Assembly: GCF_018080005.1 (NCBI RefSeq)
Contig: NZ_CP073015.1
Coordinates: 2,384,501 to 2,448,500, forward strand
DNA from: Flavobacterium sp. CS20
Lineage (GTDB): Bacteria > Bacteroidota > Bacteroidia > Flavobacteriales > Flavobacteriaceae
DNA: 64,000 nucleotides
Direction: 5' to 3'
Below are positions 1-7,851 of the stretch, piece by piece. The stretch's first letter is position 1. Each line of letters starts with the position of its first letter. A model generated the notes under the pieces. It was not told the DNA's origin, searched no databases, and was given only the letters and a program-made list of their open reading frames with translations. Made by a program: the position numbers and the translations under genes.

Positions 1-943
1 TGAAGAAGAATTAAAGTTGCCAAAAAATGAACGTATGCAAGTCCTGTCTGTGCTTACGCCAAATTACCTGCACTTTAGTATGGCTAAAAAGCTTTTGGAA
101 AATGGGTTTCATGTGATTTGTGAAAAACCTATGACCACAACTTTTGAAGAAGCTAAAATTTTATATCAAACTTTAAAAGATAGCGAACTTATTTTTGCGG
201 TAACCTACACCTATACGGGTTATCCTATGATTCGGCAAATGCGTGAAATGATAAAAAATGGGGTTTTAGGTAAAGTTCAAAAAATAGATGCACAATATTA
301 CCAAGGTTGGATAAACCCTATTATTCACAGTGAAGCTGAGCGTTCTTCAACGTGGCGTTTAAATCCTGAAAAATCTGGCATTAGTTGCTGCTTAGGCGAT
401 ATTGGAATACATGCTTTTGACATGTTGGAATACGTGAGCGGACTTAAAATAGAATCTGTTTTATCTGATCTCAATTTTGTGTATTCAGACAATAAAATGG
501 ATGTAGATGCTACAGTTTTATTACGACTCAATAATAAAGCTAAGGGCGTGATTTATCCCAGCCAAATAGCTACAGGTTAAGAAAACAGTTTTATCATAAA
601 AATTTATGGCGACAAAGCAGGTTTAAAATGGGAGCAAGAAAATCCTAACTTTCTGTATTTAATGGAAGAGGGAAAACCTTTACAAGTTTTGAAGCCAGGT
701 CACGGTTACAACTCAGGTGTTTCTTTAGACGGCACCAAGTTGCCACCAGGTCATCCAGAAGGCATTTTTGATGCTATGGGAAACATTTATAAAGGCATTG
801 CTAAAGCCATAAATAAAGAACCTTACAACCAAGGCGAGTTTCCGACAATTATTGACGGCGTCAGAGGAATGAGTTTTGTAGAAAAAGCTGTGGAATCTCA
901 TCAAAAAGGAAATGTTTGGGTTAAAGTTGAAGATAAGTTATAG
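1..943 (+). pseudogene. Gfo/Idh/MocA-family oxidoreductase, 5'-truncated by the window and broken by a stop codon
   Basis: The frame is open from base 2 and reads as the middle and C-terminal part of an NAD(P)-dependent sugar or inositol-type dehydrogenase. The 'VICEKPM' motif near the start is the family's E-K-P signature, and the later 'GDIGIHAFDM' carries the family's usual catalytic-region Asp and His. A TAA at 578-580 interrupts the frame, and the same frame then continues without further stops to 943. The continuation ends in the typical 'FVEKAVESHQKGNVWVKV' tail. The codon expected at the stop is probably GAA, so one G-to-T change explains it. It could be a real pseudogene or a base-call error. 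The substrate is unknown. Confidence 0.8.
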
Positions 944-1122
944 ATGAAAATCTTATCAAAAATAAAGACTTTGAGGGTTTGAGAAATACTTAGGTTACGA
1001 AATTTTGACACATAATTTTTACTATTTACTTTCTGTATAAAATTGTTAAAATGAAATATATTTATCTATATATTTTAATAATTCATAAATATTTTGTTTA
1101 TTTATTGTCAAATTAAAGTATT

Positions 1123-1596
1123 ATGGGCATTAAGAGTTTTCAAGGTAATCACATTGGTGAAGTCAACGCCAAAGCAGAAAAGATAACGGTAAGAGATTGT
1201 ATGTCAAAAAACATGATTCTTTTCACCAAGGATCAAAACGTGATAGAGGTTGTAGAAAAATTGATAAAACACCGTATTTCTGGCGGTCCTGTTGTGGATG
1301 AATATAGACATGTTATAGGCATAATTTCTGAAGGCGATTGTATCAAGCAAATTTCTGAAAGTCGTTATTACAATATGCCCATGGAAGATACAAGCATAGA
1401 AAAATATATGTCAACACAAGTTGATACTATGTCGCCAGATATCAATTTATTTGATCTTGCAAATCAGTTTTTAGTTTCCAAAAGACGACGTTTTCCTGTG
1501 GTTGAAAACAATAAAATTATAGGCATTGTCAGTCAAAAAGATATTTTAAGAACTGCTCTTTATCTCAAGGGCAGTAGTTGGAAATATGGGGTTTAA
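1123..1596 (+). CDS. CBS domain-containing protein (two CBS repeats)
   Basis: A 157-residue protein made almost entirely of a tandem CBS pair. The first repeat covers about residues 25-80 ('VRDCMSKNMILFTKDQNVIEVVEKLIKHRISGGPVVD' region) and the second about 90-150 ('VDTMSPDINLFDLANQFLVSKRRRFPVVENN' region). Such pairs usually bind adenosine nucleotides and sense energy state. No catalytic domain is attached, so it probably acts on a partner protein or by itself as a cytosolic sensor. It stands alone between a broken oxidoreductase gene and yebC, and the partner is not evident. Confidence 0.85.
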   Translation: MGIKSFQGNHIGEVNAKAEKITVRDCMSKNMILFTKDQNVIEVVEKLIKHRISGGPVVDEYRHVIGIISEGDCIKQISESRYYNMPMEDTSIEKYMSTQVDTMSPDINLFDLANQFLVSKRRRFPVVENNKIIGIVSQKDILRTALYLKGSSWKYGV

Positions 1597-1766
1597 TTTT
1601 ACTTTGGCATAAAACAGATTATACTAATTGAGAAATTTATCATTCTATTTTATCTAACCTTCTTAGTCTTTTTCTAACAAGTTGATATTAAACCCAAATT
1701 ATACATTAGAGCATAATCTTCCATAATAGCCGACGAAAACACAGTTTTGCTATGGTTTGTGAATAA

Positions 1767-1800
1767 TTTGAGTTAAAAACAATATTTAGAATTATATTTG
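1767..1800 (+). promoter_or_regulatory. Probable Bacteroidota-type promoter of yebC
   Basis: TATATTTG at 1793-1800 matches the TAnnTTTG box of Bacteroidota housekeeping promoters. A TTTG at 1767-1770 lies 22 bp upstream, slightly longer than the usual 19-21. The yebC start codon follows 33 bp downstream. Confidence 0.5.
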
Positions 1801-1833
1801 CCTAAGAATTATTCTCTCAAAAATTTTTAACAT

Positions 1834-2544
1834 ATGGGAAGAGCTTTTGAGTTTAGAAAAGCTAGAAAAATGAAGCGTTGGGCGACGATGAGCAAAGCCT
1901 TTACACGTATAGGCAAAGACATTGTAATGGCTGTAAAAGAAGGCGGTCCAGATCCAGACACCAACGCCAAACTACGAGCTGTTATCCAAAATGCCAAGTC
2001 GGTCAATATGCCTAAAGATAATATTGAACGGGCTATTAAACGGGCTTCAGACAAAAATCAAGGTGATTACAAAGAAGTGCTTTTTGAAGGTTATGCTCCG
2101 CACGGCATTGCTGTTCTGATAGAAACCGCTACCGATAACAACACGAGAACAAGAGCCAATATCCGTAGTTATTTTAATAAATGCGATGGTAATTTAGGCA
2201 CTGCTGGTTCTGTGTCTTTTATGTTTGACCATACTTGCAATTTTAGAGTCAATGCTGATGGAGTTGACGTAGAAGAACTCGAATTAGAAATGATAGATTT
2301 TGGTGCAGAAGAAGTCTTTGAAGATGAAGACGGTATTTTAATTTACGCCCCTTTTGAAAGTTTTGGAGCCATACAATCCGAACTTGAATCCAGAAATATA
2401 GAAATTTTATCCTCAGGGTTTGAGCGTATTCCACAAGTCACAAAATCACTCTCTCCTGAACAAGTTGAAGATGTTGAAAAGCTTTTAGAAAAAATAGAGG
2501 AAGACGATGATGTGCAAAATGTATATCATACGATGGAAGAGTAA
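1834..2544 (+). CDS. yebC: YebC/PmpR family protein (transcription/translation regulator)
   Basis: A 236-residue protein with the hallmark N-terminus of the family (MGRAFEFRKARKMKRW) and the conserved 'GGPDPDTNAKLRAVIQNAK' and 'MPKDNIERAIKRA' helices. The acidic C-terminal domain ends in 'DDDVQNVYHTM'. Family members bind DNA as regulators or relieve ribosome stalling, and they act in the cytosol. Length is normal. ATG follows a promoter-like TATATTTG box 33 bp upstream. The gene is transcribed alone, and the next gene converges on it after 36 bp. Confidence 0.93.
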   Translation: MGRAFEFRKARKMKRWATMSKAFTRIGKDIVMAVKEGGPDPDTNAKLRAVIQNAKSVNMPKDNIERAIKRASDKNQGDYKEVLFEGYAPHGIAVLIETATDNNTRTRANIRSYFNKCDGNLGTAGSVSFMFDHTCNFRVNADGVDVEELELEMIDFGAEEVFEDEDGILIYAPFESFGAIQSELESRNIEILSSGFERIPQVTKSLSPEQVEDVEKLLEKIEEDDDVQNVYHTMEE

Positions 2545-2580
2545 ATTTTTATTACAATCAAATCAATTTACAAATGTTAA

Positions 2581-3216
2581 TCATTCTACTTTAGTAAAAA
2601 TCATTTCACTATCAACAGAATTTTCAACATCGAAATTGAAATCAGGAAAATCTTCAAAGCCTGGTATACTACTAAAGTCTAAATCTAATAATTCATCAAA
2701 ACCAGGTAAAGTTTCGTTTTGACTCATTGTCATTTGTTGAGAATTAAAAGACGTGATAGTAGATTGTGTTTCCCCATTACTGTTAGTTAATGTTAATACA
2801 CCATTACTGATTGACCACGTACCAGATTCTGGTACAAAGCTATCTTGAATTTCCTCTGTTTGTGGTGGAAGTCCTTCTTGAGTCACAGTTAAGTTATAAG
2901 TCGCAGTACCAGAAGTTATATAATCACCATTTTCTTCAAAAACAATAGTTAAGTCACCCTCAACATAATTTCCCTCAGTTGTCTGGTTAAAAGGTATAGT
3001 TTGACCATCAAAGGTTACATTACCAGTTTGAGATACTGAAAAGTTGTGGCTTGTCATCATCCATTCTCCAGTCAATTCATTTTCTTCAACATTAACTCCT
3101 TCTAAAGGGATATTTTCGTTTAATTCAAAATCTTCTGGAAGCGGTTCATCGTCACAAGCTGTAAAGCTGAAAACGAATAATATTAATAATCCACAAATCT
3201 TTATTGTATTTGACAT
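2581..3216 (-). CDS. Lipocalin-like secreted lipoprotein (hypothetical)
   Basis: A 211-residue protein with a lipoprotein signal peptide: a hydrophobic stretch at residues 7-20 and a lipobox ending FTAC, with Cys at about residue 21. The acidic linker after it (CDDEPLPEDFELNEN) is typical of exported Bacteroidota lipoproteins. The body has the 'LTGEWMMTSHNF' opening and alternating beta-strand pattern of lipocalin-like proteins, with 'WSISNGVLTLTNSNG' near the middle. No catalytic residues are evident. It converges with yebC and is divergent from the membrane protein/XRE pair. Ligand and role are unknown. Confidence 0.75.
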   Translation of the reverse strand: MSNTIKICGLLILFVFSFTACDDEPLPEDFELNENIPLEGVNVEENELTGEWMMTSHNFSVSQTGNVTFDGQTIPFNQTTEGNYVEGDLTIVFEENGDYITSGTATYNLTVTQEGLPPQTEEIQDSFVPESGTWSISNGVLTLTNSNGETQSTITSFNSQQMTMSQNETLPGFDELLDLDFSSIPGFEDFPDFNFDVENSVDSEMIFTKVE

Positions 3217-3272
3217 ATCTTAAAATTTTTAGCAAGTTAATAAAAAAGAAACTCTACCAAAAAATTATTTTT

Positions 3273-3329
3273 ATGTAAAGTTTGCTTTACATTATAATTT
3301 TATTATATATTTGTAAAGTTTTATTTACA
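3273..3329 (+). promoter_or_regulatory. Double palindromic operator overlapping the promoter of the membrane protein/XRE pair
   Basis: Two sites of the form TGTAAA-N6-TTTACA lie at 3274-3291 and 3312-3329, 38 bp apart. The first extends to a perfect ATGTAAAG/CTTTACAT arm pair. A promoter sits between and across them: TTTG at 3281-3284 inside the first site, 21 bp, then TATATTTG at 3306-3313 touching the second. A repressor bound to both would block RNA polymerase. The obvious candidate is the XRE regulator encoded just downstream at 3743 (inference). Confidence 0.75.
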
Positions 3330-3356
3330 TAATGTATAACTTTAATTACTTTTATT

Positions 3357-3746
3357 ATGACAACACAAAAACAACAAACCATTAAATTAGCCCTTTGGAC
3401 GTGGAGTTGGGTCGCTACATTAGCGATTGCTACTTTTGGACCAAAATTTATTTGGGATAATCATCAATTGTTGACCACTTTAGCTATTGCTGTTAATTTA
3501 TCTAACGGAGTAATGATGATTATTGCCAATCGAAATTACTTTAATAAGATGGATGAACTGCAACGAAAAATTCATATTGAAGCCTTGGCAATTACATTAG
3601 GTTTAGCGGTAATTGTCGGTTTAAGTTTTTCTTTATTAGATCAAACTAACCTAATAACCTTTGATGCAGAAATTGGTTTTTTGGTGGGTTTTATTGGAAT
3701 AACCTATATGATCGCTTTACTCATTAATAGAAGTAGATACTTATGA
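3357..3746 (+). CDS. Four-helix membrane protein paired with an XRE regulator
   Basis: A 129-residue inner-membrane protein with four hydrophobic segments at about residues 11-30, 36-54, 73-92 and 104-124, and a short cytosolic loop 'NYFNKMDELQRKIHIEALA'. The family is not recognised. Its stop overlaps the start of the XRE gene (ATGA), so the two are translated together. Small membrane protein plus minimal XRE regulator is a recurrent arrangement in Bacteria, often self-regulated, but the physiological role here is unknown. Confidence 0.8.
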   Translation: MTTQKQQTIKLALWTWSWVATLAIATFGPKFIWDNHQLLTTLAIAVNLSNGVMMIIANRNYFNKMDELQRKIHIEALAITLGLAVIVGLSFSLLDQTNLITFDAEIGFLVGFIGITYMIALLINRSRYL

Positions 3747-3937
3747 AAAATAAGCTAAAAGTTCTACGCGCAGAACACGATATGACACAACAGGATTTAG
3801 CCAAAGCTGTAGAAGTTTCTCGACAAACCATTAACGCTATTGAAAAAGGCAAATTTGATCCGAGTTTAGTTTTAGCAATGAAATTGAGTCGCTTATTTAA
3901 ACAGGATATTGAGGAGATGTTTATTTATGAAGAGTGA
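3743..3937 (+). CDS. Minimal XRE-family transcriptional regulator
   Basis: A 64-residue protein that is only a helix-turn-helix Cro/CI domain. 'MTQQDLAKAVEVSRQTINAIEKGKFDPSLVLAMKLSRLF' contains the two HTH helices and the usual 'SRQTI-AIEKGK' recognition element. Related to the YozG-type small regulators. It overlaps the upstream membrane-protein gene by 4 bp. The double palindrome in front of the operon is a likely binding site, which would make the unit autoregulated (inference). Confidence 0.9.
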   Translation: MKNKLKVLRAEHDMTQQDLAKAVEVSRQTINAIEKGKFDPSLVLAMKLSRLFKQDIEEMFIYEE

Positions 3938-3965
3938 TTTGTCTAATTCAATTAGAAAATAATGC

Positions 3966-4046
3966 CACGAATGCACTAATTTATGAATAAAATTTAAAAC
4001 AAGGTAATGGTCGTGGTGGCTTAGGGATTCACGAATGCACTAATTT
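3966..4046. repeat. Pair of 17-bp direct repeats in the XRE-rnr gap
   Basis: CACGAATGCACTAATTT occurs at 3966-3982 and again at 4030-4046, 64 bp apart, in the non-coding stretch after the XRE gene. No gene is seen here. The origin is unclear; it may be slippage or a remnant of a small repeat element. Confidence 0.7.
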
Positions 4047-4059
4047 GTAAAAGATATTT

Positions 4060-4206
4060 GTCGGGACAGGCACAACGGAATCTTTTTTGAGGTTTGTCTT
4101 AGCGAAGTTTGGTATTGAGTATGCTGCCAATAAGTGGCATACTCAAAACCTTTACTGAGACTTGGCAAACCCCAAAAAAATATAGTGGATAGCCCGGCTC
4201 GAAGCC
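4060..4206 (+). ncRNA. Structured intergenic element, flavobacterial type (copy 1)
   Basis: A multi-stem structure. An outer stem pairs GGTTTG (4091-4096) with CAAACC (4166-4171). An inner hairpin pairs TTGAGTATGC (4115-4124) with its complement (4137-4146). Flanking words are 'CGGAATCTTTTTTGAGG' before and 'CCCCAAAAAAATATAGTGGATAGC' after. The same flanking words and topology recur at 36409-36553 on the opposite strand, so this is a repeated family and not a chance hairpin. It resembles structured elements common between flavobacterial genes. The Rfam family Flavo-1 is a candidate name, from memory only. Its 3' end lies 10 bp from the rnr stop codon. Confidence 0.5.
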
Positions 4207-4216
4207 TATAAAAAAT

Positions 4217-6394
4217 CTAAACCATCTCAAAATCTAAATTCCGTTTTATTAAATCGGCTTTTTTGACTTTCACGTCTATTTCATCACCAAGGCGGTAGCT
4301 TTGACCTGTTTTTTTACCTACAACTTCGTAGGTTTCGGGGTCAAAGGTGTAGTAATCGCCTGGTAAGTCTTTAAGGCGAATCATGCCTTCACATTTATTC
4401 TCGATAAGTTCGACAAAAATACCGAAGTCTGTAACGCCAGAAATCACGCCTGTAAAAATTTCGCCTTCGTGTTTTTGCATAAATTTGACTTGCATAAACT
4501 TGATAGAGTCACGCTCAGCGTTGGTCGATAAATTTTCCATCGCACTGCAGTGCTTACATTTGTCTTCGTAAAGGGCTTCGCTTTGGCTGGATTTGCCATC
4601 GAGGTAATGTTGCAGTAAACGATGTGCCATCACGTCAGGATAACGGCGAATAGGCGAAGTAAAGTGAGAATAATAAGGAAACGCCAAACCGTAATGACCA
4701 ATGTTTTGCGTAGAATAATATGCCTTACTCATACTTCGAATAGCCAAGGTATCTACCAAATTTTGTTCGTTTTTGCCTTCTACATCTTTCAAGAGTTTAT
4801 TGATAGACTGACTCAACGATTTTGGGTTTTTATAATTTAATTTATACCCAAACTGGCTGATGATTTTATCCAAAGCTTCAAGTCTATCTTCGCTTGGTTC
4901 AGCGTGACAGCGGTAAACAAAGGTTTTTGGTGGTTTCTGTTTTCCTATAAATTCAGATACTTTTTTGTTGGCTAAAAGCATAAACTCTTCTATGAGTTTG
5001 TTGGCTTCTTTTGAGGTTTTAAAATAAACGCTTTCTGGTTCATTATCGTCGCTTAGGTTGAAATTAACTTCTACTTTATCAAAAGAAATTGCCCCTTTTT
5101 GAAAGCGCTGATTCCGCATTTGTTCAGCTAAGGTGTTTAGTTTTAGGATGGCTTCTTTTATGTCTTCTGAAACTTCATAGGATTTTCCAGTCAAAGACAC
5201 GGATTGATCAACTGTAGTATCTTGGGTATCTAAAATATATTGGGCTTCTTCGTAGGCTAATCTTTGGTCGGAATGCGTGACTGTTCTTCCAAACCATTGT
5301 TGAATAACTTGTCCGTTATTGCCTAATTCAAAAACGGCTGAAAAGGTTAATTTGTCTTCATTTGGTCTTAATGAACAAGCATCGTTTGATAATATTTCAG
5401 GTAACATCGGCACAACGCGGTCAACCAAATAAATGGAAGTTGCACGGTTGTAAGCTTCTTCATCAAGAATGGTATCAGGTTGTAGATAATGCGACACATC
5501 AGCAATGTGAATACCAACTTCGTAATTGCCGTTTTTTAAGGTTCTAAAACTCAACGCATCGTCAAAATCTTTGGCAGTGGCGGGATCTATGGTAAAGGTT
5601 AAAACCTCTCGCATATCTCGACGCGATTTTATGTCTTTTGGTGTAATGTTAGTATCGAGTTGATTGGCAAAATTTTCAACTTCTTTCGGAAATGCTTCTG
5701 GCAAATCATATTGTGCCAGAATAGCGTGCATTTCAGTGTTGTGGTCGCCTGGCGTGCCGAGAACTTCAAGCACTTTTCCGTTTGGGGAATCTTTGTTGTC
5801 TTGCCATTTGGTCATTTCTACAACAACTAATTCGCCATCTTTTGCGTTGTTGTAATCTGATTTGTCGATGAAAAAGTCTGTGTACATTTTAGGGTCTTGC
5901 ACAATGACAAATGCAAAACGTTCGTTGATTTCTATTTTACCGACAAATTTGGTTTTGAAGCGTTCAATAATTTTAGTGATTTCACCTTCAGATTTTCTAC
6001 CGTGTGGCTTAAGGTTGGCGACATAAACTTCTACTATGTCTTTGTGAAAAGCGGTGTTGAGTTTTTTGGCTGGTACGTAAATATCAGTTTCTAAATCTTC
6101 AACTTTTATGTAGGCATCACCACGATTGGTCATATCGACAACACCTTCAAAAACATTTGAAGTATCGTTAAATTGAAATTGACCAGATTGGGTTTGCACT
6201 AATTTTTTCTTTGCCGTCAATTCACCTAAAGTCCTGATAATTCTATTTCGGGTTTTGGTGTCTTTGGCGTTGAGTTTTTCAGCAATTTGTGGAAATTTAA
6301 ATCCTTTAGTAGGTTGTTTTCTAAGGATATTAAGGATTTTTTGAGAGAATTTTTCCGAAGGTTTATTGCTTTTGTGGTGTTTTTGTTTTTGCAT
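4217..6394 (-). CDS. rnr: Ribonuclease R
   Basis: A 725-residue 3'-5' exoribonuclease that degrades structured RNA. An N-terminal winged-helix-like region is followed by cold-shock-like OB folds (to about 220), the RNB catalytic domain with 'DPATAKDFDDALSF' holding the metal-binding Asp cluster, and a C-terminal S1 domain ('GEIFTGVISGVTDFGIFVEL'). The frame also allows a TTG start 21 bp further upstream, but that TTG is part of a TAAATTTG promoter-like box (minus strand, 6420-6413). The ATG at 6394 is therefore the better start. Transcribed alone. Confidence 0.95.
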   Translation of the reverse strand: MQKQKHHKSNKPSEKFSQKILNILRKQPTKGFKFPQIAEKLNAKDTKTRNRIIRTLGELTAKKKLVQTQSGQFQFNDTSNVFEGVVDMTNRGDAYIKVEDLETDIYVPAKKLNTAFHKDIVEVYVANLKPHGRKSEGEITKIIERFKTKFVGKIEINERFAFVIVQDPKMYTDFFIDKSDYNNAKDGELVVVEMTKWQDNKDSPNGKVLEVLGTPGDHNTEMHAILAQYDLPEAFPKEVENFANQLDTNITPKDIKSRRDMREVLTFTIDPATAKDFDDALSFRTLKNGNYEVGIHIADVSHYLQPDTILDEEAYNRATSIYLVDRVVPMLPEILSNDACSLRPNEDKLTFSAVFELGNNGQVIQQWFGRTVTHSDQRLAYEEAQYILDTQDTTVDQSVSLTGKSYEVSEDIKEAILKLNTLAEQMRNQRFQKGAISFDKVEVNFNLSDDNEPESVYFKTSKEANKLIEEFMLLANKKVSEFIGKQKPPKTFVYRCHAEPSEDRLEALDKIISQFGYKLNYKNPKSLSQSINKLLKDVEGKNEQNLVDTLAIRSMSKAYYSTQNIGHYGLAFPYYSHFTSPIRRYPDVMAHRLLQHYLDGKSSQSEALYEDKCKHCSAMENLSTNAERDSIKFMQVKFMQKHEGEIFTGVISGVTDFGIFVELIENKCEGMIRLKDLPGDYYTFDPETYEVVGKKTGQSYRLGDEIDVKVKKADLIKRNLDFEMV

Positions 6395-6527
6395 AAAAAT
6401 ATTAAAATCGGTCAAATTTACGTTTTATAAACTAAGAAATTATAAATATGTGTGTAATAATTTGTTAAGAGCTACAAATGTTGTTTTATTTTCTTAACGA
6501 TTTGGTAAACTTTGAACACTCAAAATA

Positions 6528-6559
6528 TTTGTCAAACACTTAAATAAATGTTAAATTTG
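6528..6559 (+). promoter_or_regulatory. Promoter in front of a 34-codon ORF
   Basis: TTTG at 6528-6531 and TAAATTTG at 6552-6559 are separated by 20 bp, a near-ideal Bacteroidota promoter. The small ORF at 6582 begins 22 bp downstream of the box. A promoter of this quality in an otherwise empty gap supports the ORF being real. Confidence 0.65.
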
Positions 6560-6581
6560 TAATCTAAATAACTTCTATTTT

Positions 6582-6686
6582 ATGTCTAAATCTCTAAAAA
6601 TAATCTTGTGGTTTGTCTCAATTTTTATTGTTGGGGTAATTGCGACTTGGATTTACTTAGAGATTTTGATTGAGCAGTCGCTTTAG
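6582..6686 (+). CDS. Small single-span membrane protein (34 residues)
   Basis: ATG at 6582, stop TAG at 6684-6686. The product begins MSKSLKIILWFVSIF and has one hydrophobic helix at about residues 6-27 with a positively charged N-terminus and acidic residues after it. That is the layout of a small inner-membrane protein. It has a well-spaced promoter directly upstream. No family is recognised. The support is the promoter, the ATG and the clean amphipathic layout; homology could not be tested. Confidence 0.5.
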   Translation: MSKSLKIILWFVSIFIVGVIATWIYLEILIEQSL

Positions 6687-6734
6687 TTTTCTGTTGTGTA
6701 TAAGTTAGAGTGCTTGGTTCATATCGCTCAATTT

Positions 6735-6934
6735 AATTAACGTGAGTTCGATATAAATTCATATAAAATACAGATATTTAATCATTTGTCATGTCGATAG
6801 AGCGAAGCATGAGCGACGAGACATCTCAGTAGGGTGAGATTTCTCCTTATTCTTCGTTCGAAATGACAAAATTTGCTTACAAAATATGTAATCATCTGAT
6901 TTACAGATTTCAATAAATCGAACTTACGTTAATT
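6735..6934. repeat. MITE-like nested inverted repeat
   Basis: An outer inverted repeat of 18 bp (6735-6752 and 6917-6934, one mismatch) encloses a second inverted repeat, TTTGTCATgTCGA at 6785-6797 against 6858-6870 (12 of 13 pairs). It carries no ORF. The inner words (GTCATTTCGAACGA..., GAGATTTCTCC) resemble non-coding repeats often scattered in flavobacterial genomes. The right arm overlaps the stop codon of mscS, so the element was inserted right at, or contributes, that gene's end. Confidence 0.6.
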
Positions 6935-7804
6935 ATCTTCAATTAGAATTTTATTCTGTCTATACATTTTATGTTCAATAACCTGAGAAGGCATTTCTAT
7001 GTTGTTTTTATCTAAAATAGTTTTGATGTCTGTTATCACTTTACTCCTGATGCTATGACCTAAATATTCATCGGGTAAATTTTTAACTGAGAGAATATTT
7101 ATCCAAAAGAAAACTTGAATATCTGTTGTGTATTCTCCTAATTCTTGAACAACTACATTATGCTCTGGATTTTTTAAAATATTTTTATTTGTTTTTAGGT
7201 AATCTAAAATGAGTTTTCTCGTTTTTTCAATATCGCATTCTGGTGCAATACCTATCATAAAATTAATTCTTAACAACCCATCTTTTGTGTAATTGGTAAG
7301 TGTGTTTTTTATGATTGTTGAATTGGGAATGTAAATGTCTTTTCCTTCTGGATTTCTGATATGTGTGAGTCTTAAATCAAGGGCTTTTACCGTGCCTTTG
7401 TCACCTTGAATTTCGATGATATCACCAATTTCAAAAGGTCTTTTTAAAGCTAAAATAATTCCTGACAAAAAATTTTCTCCAATATCTTTAAAAGCAAAAC
7501 CTATCACGATAGCACTCACGCCTGCTCCAGCAAATAATGTGTTTGCTATGCCTGTAAAACCTAAAAAATTTAAAGCTATTACGACCCCAAAAAGATAGAA
7601 TGTCCATTTTATTATTTGTGCTAAAAAACTTGAAATTATACTGTCCTTCCATTTTTTATTTGTGGCTTTCTCAATTATTTTAAAAACGACTTTTCCTGCT
7701 ATAATTGCTATAATTAAAACCACTATTGCACTTATTATATTTGGTAATAGAAGGCTTATTTTATAGAAAAAATCACTAAATATGTCTTGAAAATCTATGT
7801 TCAT
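6929..7804 (-). CDS. Small-conductance mechanosensitive channel (MscS family)
   Basis: A 291-residue channel of typical MscS size. Three transmembrane segments lie in the first 110 residues, including the Gly/Ala-rich pore helix 'LFAGAGVSAIVIGFAFKDIG'. The beta domain follows ('FEIGDIIEIQGDKGTVKALDLRLTHI', 'IYIPNSTIIKNTLTNYT') and then the C-terminal alpha/beta domain. It opens on hypo-osmotic shock to release solutes. Its neighbour upstream is a CorA transporter gene 47 bp away on the same strand, so they may share a transcript. Confidence 0.93.
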   Translation of the reverse strand: MNIDFQDIFSDFFYKISLLLPNIISAIVVLIIAIIAGKVVFKIIEKATNKKWKDSIISSFLAQIIKWTFYLFGVVIALNFLGFTGIANTLFAGAGVSAIVIGFAFKDIGENFLSGIILALKRPFEIGDIIEIQGDKGTVKALDLRLTHIRNPEGKDIYIPNSTIIKNTLTNYTKDGLLRINFMIGIAPECDIEKTRKLILDYLKTNKNILKNPEHNVVVQELGEYTTDIQVFFWINILSVKNLPDEYLGHSIRSKVITDIKTILDKNNIEMPSQVIEHKMYRQNKILIEDN

Positions 7805-7851
7805 TAATCGATGGATTTAAAATGTGTTTATAAAAATTGATGTTGCTTAAT

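Noticed and set aside
6395-6415. Upstream TTG start for rnr
   Set aside because: The TTG is part of a TAAATTTG promoter-like box, so it is unlikely to be in the transcript. ATG 6394 is preferred.
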